A DNA stretch of 44,436 bases from Arthrobacter sp. B0490. GTDB taxonomy: Bacteria; Actinomycetota; Actinomycetes; Actinomycetales; Micrococcaceae. The position numbers and the translations under genes were made by a program. The notes under the pieces are model-generated. The model was not told the DNA's origin. It was given only the letters and a program-made list of their open reading frames with translations, and made no database searches. The stretch spans positions 1-44,436 of the forward strand of contig NZ_PJIR01000019.1 of the NCBI RefSeq assembly GCF_002929355.1, written 5' to 3'. Positions 1 to 6,026 of the stretch are shown here, one piece after another. The first letter of the stretch is position 1. Each line of letters starts with the position of its first letter.

Positions 1-2
1 CC

Positions 3-110
3 CGCTTCATCCTCGTCGGGGCCGACGTCGCCCTCCTCGCCCGAGGCTCCGAAACCCTCGCCGCCGGCTTCATCCCGGTCCCCGACGGGAAGGCACCCGC
101 GAGCTACTGA
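3..110 (+). CDS. HpcH/HpaI-type aldolase, C-terminal end (partial)
   Basis: Only the last 35 codons are in the window, ending in TGA; the gene starts upstream of base 1. The visible residues include FILVGADVALLARGSETLA. This resembles the closing strand and helix of class II HpcH/HpaI aldolases (2,4-dihydroxyhept-2-ene-1,7-dioate or 2-dehydro-3-deoxyglucarate aldolase type), which cleave 2-keto-4-hydroxy acids using a divalent metal. The catalytic part is not visible, so the substrate cannot be assigned. It converges on the HutH-like gene with only 4 bases between the two stop codons. A citrate lyase beta-like protein of the same superfamily is a less likely alternative. Confidence 0.6.
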   Translation, partial: RFILVGADVALLARGSETLAAGFIPVPDGKAPASY

Positions 111-114
111 CCGG

Positions 115-1605
115 CTAGGACGGGAACAGCTCCCGCAACCCGCGGTGCACGTCGGCAGCGGAGGCCGCCCCCGCCACCGCCTCGTGGGCCAGCCCCGCCA
201 CCCGGGCGGCCCCGCGGCCCAGCCCGGCGGGCGGATCGAGCCGGCCGGCGGACGACAGGTCGAGCAGGTCGACGGCCAGGAGGACCTCGATCGCGAGGAT
301 GTCCGCGAGCAGTCCGAGCGCCTCCTCGGTCTTCCTGACGGCGAGGACCGCGCCCGTGGCGTGGTCCTCGACACCCCGGTCGAGGACGGTCGAATCCAGG
401 GTCGCGGGGGCCGCCAGTTGTCGGAGGGCGGTGAAGGATGCCGACGCGGCGTACCGGAGCTGGACGCCCGGCAGAGATGCGGGACCCATCGACGGCGGTG
501 GAGCGCCCCGCTCCAGAAGCGCCATGACGGCGTCCCACAGGTGGCTCATGCGCCGCTCGCTGAGTTGCCCCGCGTGGGCGAGGGCCACGCGCAACGCGTC
601 GAAGGAGACCGCCATCACCATCGGATGGAAGTTGCCGTTGCTGATCAGGGTGCCGGATCCGACGTCGGCCAGGGGGTTGTCGCTCGCCGCGTTCAGTTCG
701 ATCTCCACGGCGCGCCGCGTGATGCCCAGGAACTCGCGCAGCGCGCCGTGGACCTGCGGGACCACCCGGAACGAGAGCGCGTCCTGGACGGACCGCGGTC
801 CTGCAGCGTCCAGGAGGCGGCTGCCCTCCAGCAGGTCCAGGAGGTGCGTCGCAGCGGCGATCTGGCCGGGGTAGGGTTTGGCGCGGCCGACGGCGGGTAG
901 CACGATGGACGGATTGCCGCCCGTCGCCTCGAGGGAGAGGGCCGCGGCTTCGTCGACGGCGTCGGCGATCCGGGCCGCTCCGGCGGTCACGATGGCGCCG
1001 TGCCCCACCGAGACCCCGTTGGACGAGATCAGCGCGAGGCCGTCCTTCCCTTCGGGGTGGAGCGGCGGGATCCCCGCACGGCGCAGCGCCTCCCCACCCG
1101 GGAGGGTCTCGCCGCCGTACTCCGCCGTGCCGGAGCCGACGGCCACCTGAGCGATTCCGGCCATGTGGGCGATGTCCGCGGCCCCGACGGATCCTGTCCC
1201 GGGCAGGACCGGATGCACGCCTGCGACGAGCATCGAGACCAGGGTCTCGGCCGCCGCGAGGCCGGCCCCGGAGCCCCCTCTCGCCATCCCGTTGAGGCGC
1301 ACGACCATCGCCGCGCGGACGACCTCCCGGGGGAGTGGCGGACCGAAGGCCCCGCCATGGGTGGCTATGAGCATCCGCTGCTGCCGTTCGACGTCCTCCC
1401 GGCGTACGCGCCGGTCCTTGCCGTGCCCCACTTCGGTGGTGAGGCCGTAGACCGGGGCACCCGAGGCCAGCGCTTCGTCGACCAGTGCGCGGCCCGCCGC
1501 TATCCGCGCCCGCGCCGCGTCACCGAGCCGCACCTGCGCGCCGTCGACGACAGCGAGGAATTCTTCGAGGGACAGCGGCCGGTCGTCGACGGTGACCTGG
1601 TCCAT
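115..1605 (-). CDS. HutH/PAL-superfamily protein lacking the MIO triad
   Basis: This 496-residue protein has the length and fold signatures of histidine/phenylalanine ammonia-lyases: YGLTTEVGHG at 53-62 with the conserved Tyr53, LNGMARGGSG near 104-113, SSNG at 194-197, SDNP at 308-311 and GNFH at 324-327. Active members have GSVG-Ala-Ser-Gly-Asp, and the Ala-Ser-Gly cyclises into the electrophilic MIO group. Here the stretch reads GSVGAAD at 138-144, so Ser and Gly are replaced by a single Ala. The second essential tyrosine, in the family motif QDPYS, is Leu277 in QDALS. Both changes are clear in the DNA. The protein therefore probably cannot perform MIO-dependent deamination. It may be a divergent lyase, a binding protein or a decayed paralogue. 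The start is an ATG. The reading frame is intact with normal high-GC codon use, which argues for a maintained function. Confidence 0.75.
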   Translation of the reverse strand: MDQVTVDDRPLSLEEFLAVVDGAQVRLGDAARARIAAGRALVDEALASGAPVYGLTTEVGHGKDRRVRREDVERQQRMLIATHGGAFGPPLPREVVRAAMVVRLNGMARGGSGAGLAAAETLVSMLVAGVHPVLPGTGSVGAADIAHMAGIAQVAVGSGTAEYGGETLPGGEALRRAGIPPLHPEGKDGLALISSNGVSVGHGAIVTAGAARIADAVDEAAALSLEATGGNPSIVLPAVGRAKPYPGQIAAATHLLDLLEGSRLLDAAGPRSVQDALSFRVVPQVHGALREFLGITRRAVEIELNAASDNPLADVGSGTLISNGNFHPMVMAVSFDALRVALAHAGQLSERRMSHLWDAVMALLERGAPPPSMGPASLPGVQLRYAASASFTALRQLAAPATLDSTVLDRGVEDHATGAVLAVRKTEEALGLLADILAIEVLLAVDLLDLSSAGRLDPPAGLGRGAARVAGLAHEAVAGAASAADVHRGLRELFPS

Positions 1606-1743
1606 CGTCGCCTCCCGGGCTCGAGCCAGCCGATGATCGTTCCTTCGATCGTGGCGACACTGTACTCCCGCCCGGCCGGCGACGGGAGACCCCGGGAACC
1701 CCGTCCGACCGTCGCCCGGGGTCCGTCCGCAGCCCGGGGCAGA

Positions 1744-1758
1744 TCTGCCGTCGGCAGC
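1744..1758. promoter_or_regulatory. dyad operator before the clpP pair
   Basis: TCTGCC-GTC-GGCAGC is a near-perfect inverted repeat with a 3-base spacer, 41 bases before the first clpP start codon. The same pattern, TCTGCT-GAG-GGCAGA, occurs at 3455-3469, 42 bases before the adjacent XRE regulator gene. As I recall, the Streptomyces PopR operator has the core TCTGCC-N3-GGCAGA. I infer that this is the regulator's binding site. The -10 and -35 elements are not obvious here. Confidence 0.6.
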
Positions 1759-1799
1759 GCGCCGTTGTCCGGGCGCACCGGCTGGACGAGGGTGGGCTC

Positions 1800-2414
1800 A
1801 TGACCGACGAACGCAGACCTCCAGCCCTCGACGACACCCTCACCCAGCAGCTCATGAGCCACCGGATCCTGCTGCTCGGCACCGAACTGGACCAGGAAGG
1901 CGGCAATCGGCTGTGCACGCAGCTGATGCTGCTCTCGGCCGAGGACCCGCAGCGCGACATCAGCCTGTGGATCAACTCCCCCGGCGGGTCCGTCCCCGCG
2001 ATGCTCGCCATCCGCGACGTCCTGCGCCTCATCCCCAACGACGTCTCCACCGTCGTCCTGGGCCTCGCCCTCAGCGCCGGGCAGTTCCTCCTCAGCGCAG
2101 GCACGCGGGGCAAGCGGTTCGCGCTGCCCCACGCCCGCATCCTGCTGCACCAGGGCTCCGGCGGGATCGGCGGCACCGCGATGGACATCGCCATCCAGGC
2201 CGAGGACCTCCGGCACACGCGGGACACCGTGCTCGGGCTCATCGCCGCGGACACGGGCCAGCCGCTCGAACGTGTCACCTCCGATTCGCTGCGCGACCGC
2301 TGGTTCACGGCGACCGAGGCGCAGGAGTACGGGTTCGTGGACCGGGTCATCGACCACCTCGACGACATCCGGCCGGGCCGGCGCCCCGCGGTCAGCCTGG
2401 GAGGCGTGCGATGA
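1800..2414 (+). CDS. clpP: ClpP-family serine peptidase with intact triad
   Basis: This 204-residue protein is the proteolytic subunit of a Clp protease, which forms tetradecameric cytoplasmic barrels fed by an AAA+ unfoldase. The catalytic residues are in place: Ser92 in GLALSAG, His117 in LLHQGSGG and Asp166 in LRDRWF. INSPGGSV at 58-65 is the strand that positions substrate. No long propeptide is visible. The ATG start follows a purine-rich stretch (GAGGGTGGG). Its stop overlaps the start of the next gene as ATGA, so the two subunits are translationally coupled. Actinobacteria normally carry clpP1P2 next to tig and clpX. Neither is present here, so this is probably an additional, regulated pair comparable to Streptomyces clpP3/clpP4. 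The neighbouring XRE gene and the dyad at 1744-1758 support inducible expression. Confidence 0.9.
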   Translation: MTDERRPPALDDTLTQQLMSHRILLLGTELDQEGGNRLCTQLMLLSAEDPQRDISLWINSPGGSVPAMLAIRDVLRLIPNDVSTVVLGLALSAGQFLLSAGTRGKRFALPHARILLHQGSGGIGGTAMDIAIQAEDLRHTRDTVLGLIAADTGQPLERVTSDSLRDRWFTATEAQEYGFVDRVIDHLDDIRPGRRPAVSLGGVR

Positions 2415-3022
2415 GCTCCTACACCATCCCCTACGTCACGGTGCGCCACGGCAACGGCTCGCAGCAGACCCTCGACATCTACAGCAGCCTGCTGACCGAG
2501 CGCATCATCTACCTCGGCACTCCCCTGGACGACGGGGTGGCCAATGCGCTGATCGCGCAGCTGCTGCATCTGGAGTCCGCGAGCGCGTCGCTGCCGATCG
2601 ACCTGTACATCAACTCACCGGGCGGTTCCATCAGCGCCATGCTCGCCGTGTACGACGCGATGCAGTACGTCACTCCCCCGGTCCGCACCACGTGCATCGG
2701 GCAAGCGACCTTCACGGCGGCGGTGCTCCTCGCCGGGGGCGAGCGCGGTGCCCGCTCCATCCTCCCGCGGGGACGCGTGGTGCTGCATCAGCCGACCATC
2801 GACACGGGCAGAGGGACCATCCCGGACCTCATCCTCGAGGCCGACGAGGTGGAGCGCATCAAGGCGCTCCTCGACGAGCTCCTCGCCCGGCACACGGGCC
2901 GGACGGTGGAGGGCATCCGGCGGGACACCGACCGGAACCTCGTCCTCGACGCCGGCCGGGCCGTGCGCTACGGGGTGGTCGACCATGTGGTCGAATACCG
3001 GAAGACGGATCTGCCCGGGTAG
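2411..3022 (+). CDS. ClpP-like subunit with missing catalytic Ser and Asp
   Basis: This 203-residue ClpP paralogue starts at an ATG inside the stop of the preceding clpP. Fold motifs are kept: INSPGGSISA at 68-77, VVLHQPTID with His126, and the C-terminal GVVDHVV. The usual nucleophile segment GQAASMGA reads GQATFTAA, placing Phe101 at the Ser position. The Asp of DTDRD is Asn176 (DTDRN). Two of the three triad residues are therefore gone and the subunit should be catalytically dead. ClpR subunits of plastids and cyanobacteria, which assemble with active ClpP, show that inactive paralogues can be structural or regulatory. I infer a hetero-oligomer with the upstream subunit. The reading frame is intact, so this is not a pseudogene. 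Confidence 0.88.
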   Translation: MSSYTIPYVTVRHGNGSQQTLDIYSSLLTERIIYLGTPLDDGVANALIAQLLHLESASASLPIDLYINSPGGSISAMLAVYDAMQYVTPPVRTTCIGQATFTAAVLLAGGERGARSILPRGRVVLHQPTIDTGRGTIPDLILEADEVERIKALLDELLARHTGRTVEGIRRDTDRNLVLDAGRAVRYGVVDHVVEYRKTDLPG

Positions 3023-3028
3023 GGACGC

Positions 3029-3412
3029 TCAGGCAGCGAGGTCGACCCGGGACGAGCCGGCCCGCGCCATGCGGACCGTGGCGTGGGAGCTCAGCGTCCT
3101 CACCGTCACGCCGAGCGACCGGGCGATGGCCGCGAGGATCTCCGACGAGGCGTCCTTGCGGCCCCGTTCGATCTCCGAGAGGTACTGCGGCGAGATGGCC
3201 GCCCTGCCCGCGACGTCGGTCAGCCGTTCGCCGCGGTCGAGGCGGAGGTCCCGCAGCACGTCGCCGTAGGCCTCGCGGAGCAGCGGTTCGCGCCCCCGGC
3301 CGTCCTCGTCCGGGCTCCGTGGGGGACTTCCGGCCCGGCGCTCCCCGCGCGGCGGGACCTCCCGCCGTCGTGCGCCGGCTGCTGGTGACGGAAAATACAG
3401 AATCTCGCCCAT
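3029..3412 (-). CDS. XRE-family regulator, PopR/ClgR-like
   Basis: This 127-residue protein has a helix-turn-helix at about 50-108: LRDLRLDRGERLTDVAGR, then AISPQYLSEIERGRKDASSE, then LAAIARSLGV. YLSEIERGRKxASSE is typical of the actinobacterial Clp-gene regulators ClgR and PopR. Residues 1-47 are Arg/Pro/Gly-rich and probably disordered. The protein ends in Asp-Leu-Ala-Ala. In Streptomyces PopR, as I recall, terminal alanines act as a degradation signal read by ClpP1P2, which ties clpP3/P4 expression to proteolytic load. Its stop lies 7 bases from the stop of the dead clpP, so the genes converge. I chose the ATG at 3412 for its MGEILYFP start, although no strong ribosome-binding site precedes it. 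It probably represses or activates both its own gene and the clpP pair through the matching dyads. Confidence 0.82.
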   Translation of the reverse strand: MGEILYFPSPAAGARRREVPPRGERRAGSPPRSPDEDGRGREPLLREAYGDVLRDLRLDRGERLTDVAGRAAISPQYLSEIERGRKDASSEILAAIARSLGVTVRTLSSHATVRMARAGSSRVDLAA

Positions 3413-3454
3413 GCAGCCCGACTGTAGTCCCGTGCGGGACCGCGTGGGGGCTGC

Positions 3455-3469
3455 TCTGCTGAGGGCAGA
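3455..3469. promoter_or_regulatory. dyad operator before the XRE regulator gene
   Basis: TCTGCT-GAG-GGCAGA lies within the larger inverted repeat GCTCTGC/GCAGAGC (3453-3471). It matches the clpP upstream dyad at 1744-1758 in sequence, spacer length and distance to the start codon (42 bases here). Autoregulation of the XRE gene is inferred. Confidence 0.55.
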
Positions 3470-3506
3470 GCGGCTGTCCGGGCCGTGATCCCACTCCCGA
3501 CGCCGA

Positions 3507-3538
3507 TCGAGTGGGAAGGTTCGGACATTCCCACTCGA
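3507..3538. terminator. 11-bp stem-loop after the ABC exporter operon
   Basis: TCGAGTGGGAA (3507-3517) and TTCCCACTCGA (3528-3538) pair perfectly around a 10-base loop. The hairpin lies 48 bases beyond the permease stop and also upstream of the XRE gene. There is no clear T-run, so it may be a bidirectional terminator or an mRNA 3' end stabiliser. A third half-copy, TCCCACTC, sits at 3489-3496 and could form an alternative stem with the 3509-3516 arm. Confidence 0.55.
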
Positions 3539-3585
3539 GGGCACCGAACAAGGGGATCGAAGCCGTGCGCACTGCCTGTTCCGCG

Positions 3586-4353
3586 TCAGGCGGTCCTGCG
3601 GCGGTAGGTGGTTGTGGCGACGGCGTAGGCCACGACCAGGAGTCCGAGCGTCCAGGCCAGGGCGGTCCACAGGTCGCTGCTCACCGGCTGCTGTGCGAAC
3701 AGGTTCCGGATGGTGTCGACGATCGACGTGACGGGCTGGTTCTCGGCGAACCAGCGCACCGGCCCCGGCATGGACTCCGTCGGAGCGAAGGCAGAGCTGA
3801 CGAACGGGAGGAAGATCAGCGGATAGGAGAACGCGCTCGCGCCGTCGACGGTCTTCGCCGACAGGCCTGCGATCACAGCCATCCACGTGAGGGCCAGCGT
3901 GAAGAGCACCAGCATGCCCGCGACCCCGAGCCAGGCGCCGACGCCGGCCGACGATCGGAAGCCCATGAGGAGGGCCACGCCGACGACGATGACCAGTGAG
4001 ACGAGATTGGCGGCGAGTGAGGTCAGCACGTGCGCCCACAGCATGCTCGAACGGGCGATGGGCATGGACTGGAAACGCTCGAGGATGCCGCTCTGCAGGT
4101 CGAGGAACAGCCGGTAGGCGGTGTATGCGACGCCCGAGGCGATGGTGATGAGCAGGACGCCGGGCAGCAGGTAGTTCACGTAGGGGGTGGACCCGGTGTC
4201 GATCGCCCCTCCCAGCACGTAGACGAACAGGAGCATGATGGCGACGGGCATGATCGCCGTCGTCACGATGGTGTCCATGCTGCGGCTGATGTGGCGCAGC
4301 GACCGGCCGGTCAGCGCGGCCGTGTCGCCGACGAAGTGCGTGGTCGTGCTCAT
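3586..4353 (-). CDS. ABC-2 type transporter permease (DrrB-like)
   Basis: This 255-residue integral membrane protein has about six hydrophobic segments: around 28-48, 60-82, 108-132, 138-165, 170-190 and 228-248. The ABC-2 exporter features are present, including LERFQSMPIARSS in the cytoplasmic loop and the C-terminal region VRWFAENQPVTSIVDTIR, typical of DrrB daunorubicin-resistance permeases. It pairs with the ATPase encoded immediately upstream: its ATG overlaps that gene's stop as ATGA. The transporter probably exports a hydrophobic compound such as a drug, pigment or lipid; the substrate is not predictable. It is the last gene of the padR operon and is followed by a stem-loop. Confidence 0.88.
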   Translation of the reverse strand: MSTTTHFVGDTAALTGRSLRHISRSMDTIVTTAIMPVAIMLLFVYVLGGAIDTGSTPYVNYLLPGVLLITIASGVAYTAYRLFLDLQSGILERFQSMPIARSSMLWAHVLTSLAANLVSLVIVVGVALLMGFRSSAGVGAWLGVAGMLVLFTLALTWMAVIAGLSAKTVDGASAFSYPLIFLPFVSSAFAPTESMPGPVRWFAENQPVTSIVDTIRNLFAQQPVSSDLWTALAWTLGLLVVAYAVATTTYRRRTA

Positions 4354-5153
4354 CAGGATTCCTTCCGGGTCGATCGATCTGCTGCGGCTCCCGCGGACCC
4401 GCCGCCGATGATCGCGAGGAACACGTCCTCGAGCGTCGGTTGCTTCTCGACGTACTCGATGCGGGCGGGAGGGAGGAGCTTCCTGAGGTCGGCGAGCGTG
4501 CCGTCGGCGATGATCCGGCCGTCGTGGAGGACGGCGATGCGGTCCGCGAGCTGCTCGGCCTCGTCCAGGTACTGGGTGGTCAGCAGTACCGTGGTGCCCT
4601 GTGCCGCGAGTTGCCGGATGGCCCGCCACACCTCGAGCCTCGCCTCGGGGTCCAGGCCGGTGGTCGGTTCGTCGAGGAAGATCACGGGCGGGTGGCCGAT
4701 GAGACTCATGGCGATGTCCAGGCGACGCCGCATCCCGCCGGAGTAGGTCGCGGCCTTGCGGGCCCCGGCATCGGTCAGCGCGAAACGCCGCAGGAGGTCG
4801 TCGGCGATCCCGCCCGGATCCTTCAGATGCCGGAGCCTCGCCACGAGCGCGAGGTTCTCGCGTCCGCTGAGCACCTCGTCGACGGCGGCGAACTGTCCGG
4901 TGAGGCTGATGGATTCGCGCACCTCCGGTGCCTGCGTGGACACGTCGAAACCGTTGACGGCCGCGGTCCCTGCGTCCGCGGCGAGCAGCGTGGAGAGGAT
5001 CCTCACGATCGTCGTCTTGCCTGCACCGTTCGAGCCGAGCAGCGCGAAGATGCTGCCGCGGGCCACGTCGAAGTCGACGCCACGGAGGACCTGCAGCCCC
5101 TTGTACGACTTCGCGAGCGCCGCCACCCGGATGGCGGGGGCGTGCGTGGTCAT
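4353..5153 (-). CDS. ABC transporter ATP-binding protein (DrrA-like)
   Basis: This 266-residue cytoplasmic ATPase energises the neighbouring permease. Walker A is GSNGAGKTT at 40-48, the signature is YSGGMRRRL, Walker B is VIFLDEPTTGLDP, and the switch His lies after LLTTQYLDEAEQLADRI. The DEPTTGLDPEARLEVW pattern and the C-terminal extension with PTLEDVFLAI are characteristic of the DrrA/NodI subfamily of exporters. Its ATG overlaps the stop of the DUF1048 gene, and its stop overlaps the permease start, so four genes are tightly coupled. Regulation by the first gene, padR, is inferred. Confidence 0.92.
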   Translation of the reverse strand: MTTHAPAIRVAALAKSYKGLQVLRGVDFDVARGSIFALLGSNGAGKTTIVRILSTLLAADAGTAAVNGFDVSTQAPEVRESISLTGQFAAVDEVLSGRENLALVARLRHLKDPGGIADDLLRRFALTDAGARKAATYSGGMRRRLDIAMSLIGHPPVIFLDEPTTGLDPEARLEVWRAIRQLAAQGTTVLLTTQYLDEAEQLADRIAVLHDGRIIADGTLADLRKLLPPARIEYVEKQPTLEDVFLAIIGGGSAGAAADRSTRKES

Positions 5154-5509
5154 GGCCGTTCCTCCGCCTCGGCGCGGTCGATCGCCTGGGCGAGCCGGTC
5201 CCGCTCCTTCCGGATCCAGCTCCCGCCGCCGTAGTTCTGCATGAACTCCTCGGCGAACTCGACGGGGTCCGATCCGACGACGTCGCGGAGCGGGGTGCCC
5301 GTGGCGACGCTCTGCTCGAGCAGGTCGGCGAGGTCGGTGAGCATCGCGATGAGGCTGCTGCCGTCATTGCTCGGCCCGAGGTTGAGGAGGTAGCGCTCGA
5401 GAGCGCCGGCCGCCTGGCGGTAGCCGTCGGGCAACTGCCGGACGCGCTCCCTGTACTCCTTATAGCGCTTCTTCTCGCCGAGGTCCCCGACGATCTTCTC
5501 GATCCACAT
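5150..5509 (-). CDS. DUF1048 family protein
   Basis: This 119-residue, mostly helical soluble protein begins MWIEKIVGDLGEKKRYKEYRE, and has RQLPDGYRQAAGALERYLLN at about 24-43 and FAEEFMQNYGGGSWIRKERDRL near the C terminus. This is the pattern of DUF1048, a ferritin-like helical family often encoded between a PadR regulator and an ABC exporter in Firmicutes and Actinobacteria. No enzymatic residues are recognisable. The neighbours suggest a role in sensing or modulating the exporter or PadR. The ATG is 2 bases after the padR stop. Confidence 0.8.
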   Translation of the reverse strand: MWIEKIVGDLGEKKRYKEYRERVRQLPDGYRQAAGALERYLLNLGPSNDGSSLIAMLTDLADLLEQSVATGTPLRDVVGSDPVEFAEEFMQNYGGGSWIRKERDRLAQAIDRAEAEERP

Positions 5510-5511
5510 GG

Positions 5512-5841
5512 TCACCGTCCTCCTTCGCGGAGCTGTTCGAGCCGTTCGGAGAGGAAGCTCCATGTCCTCCAGAACTCGTTGAGGTAGTCCTGCCCCTGTG
5601 CGTTGAGTGAGTAGACCTTGCGGGGCGGGCCCTTCTCCGACGGGACCTTCTCGACGTCGACGAGGCCGCGTTGCTCGCTCCGGATCAGGAGCGCGTAGAT
5701 GGTGCCCTCCGCGATGTCCGTGAAGCCCTGGTCCCTCAACCACGCCGTGATCTCGTACCCGTATGCCGCCCTGCCGGACAGGAGGGCGAGGACGATCCCC
5801 TCGAGGGTGCCCTTCAGCATCTCCGTCGCTTGCTTGCCCAT
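5512..5841 (-). CDS. PadR-family transcriptional repressor
   Basis: This 109-residue winged-helix regulator begins MGKQATEMLKGTLEGIVLALL, followed by YGYEITAWLRDQGF and AEGTIYALLIRSEQRGLV. The TIYALL recognition helix and the wing RKVYSLNAQGQDYL are diagnostic of PadR. The C-terminal helix (WRTWSFLSERLEQLREGG) is the dimerisation element of the short PadR subfamily. The gene leads the operon padR-DUF1048-drrA-drrB. GGAGAGGG lies 4 bases before the ATG. PadR proteins in such operons usually repress the exporter and are released by its substrate. The two palindromes at 5873-5903 are candidate operators. Confidence 0.92.
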   Translation of the reverse strand: MGKQATEMLKGTLEGIVLALLSGRAAYGYEITAWLRDQGFTDIAEGTIYALLIRSEQRGLVDVEKVPSEKGPPRKVYSLNAQGQDYLNEFWRTWSFLSERLEQLREGGR

Positions 5842-5872
5842 GGGCCCTCTCCAACTACTCAGTGACGCTTAA

Positions 5873-5903
5873 TACCGGTACAAAGTAGCACTGGCTACCG
5901 GTA
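5873..5903. repeat. tandem TACCGGTA palindromes before padR
   Basis: Two perfect 8-bp palindromes TACCGGTA, both followed by CA, lie at 5873-5880 and 5896-5903, 23 bp apart centre to centre (about two helical turns). They sit 32-62 bases upstream of the padR start, where the promoter must be. Paired sites in phase on one DNA face fit cooperative binding of a dimeric repressor, most simply PadR itself. PadR sites in other bacteria are usually ATGT/ACAT dyads, so the sequence is atypical. Confidence 0.55.
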
Positions 5904-6026
5904 CATAGCAAGAGAGGGTAGCGAAGACGTCGACCCGGTCGTCAAGGAGCATGGGGCGGAGAAGCCGGGGCTCAGCGCCCGGTGGCGTCGGACCGGACCG
6001 GTGGGCTCAGGGCGCCGGTCGGGTCT

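Noticed and set aside
145..900. Long rightward frame opposite the HutH-like gene
   Set aside because: Arg/Gly/Asp-rich translation typical of the antisense of high-GC coding DNA; the leftward HutH frame has clear family motifs.
1913..3022. Single long frame that could suggest a fused double ClpP
   Set aside because: Its first half is the out-of-frame reading of the first clpP; the two real genes overlap by ATGA and are separate.
3586..5367. Apparent 593-residue protein spanning permease and ATPase
   Set aside because: The N-terminal part is an out-of-frame reading of the ATPase gene; the real permease starts at 4353 with MSTTTHF.
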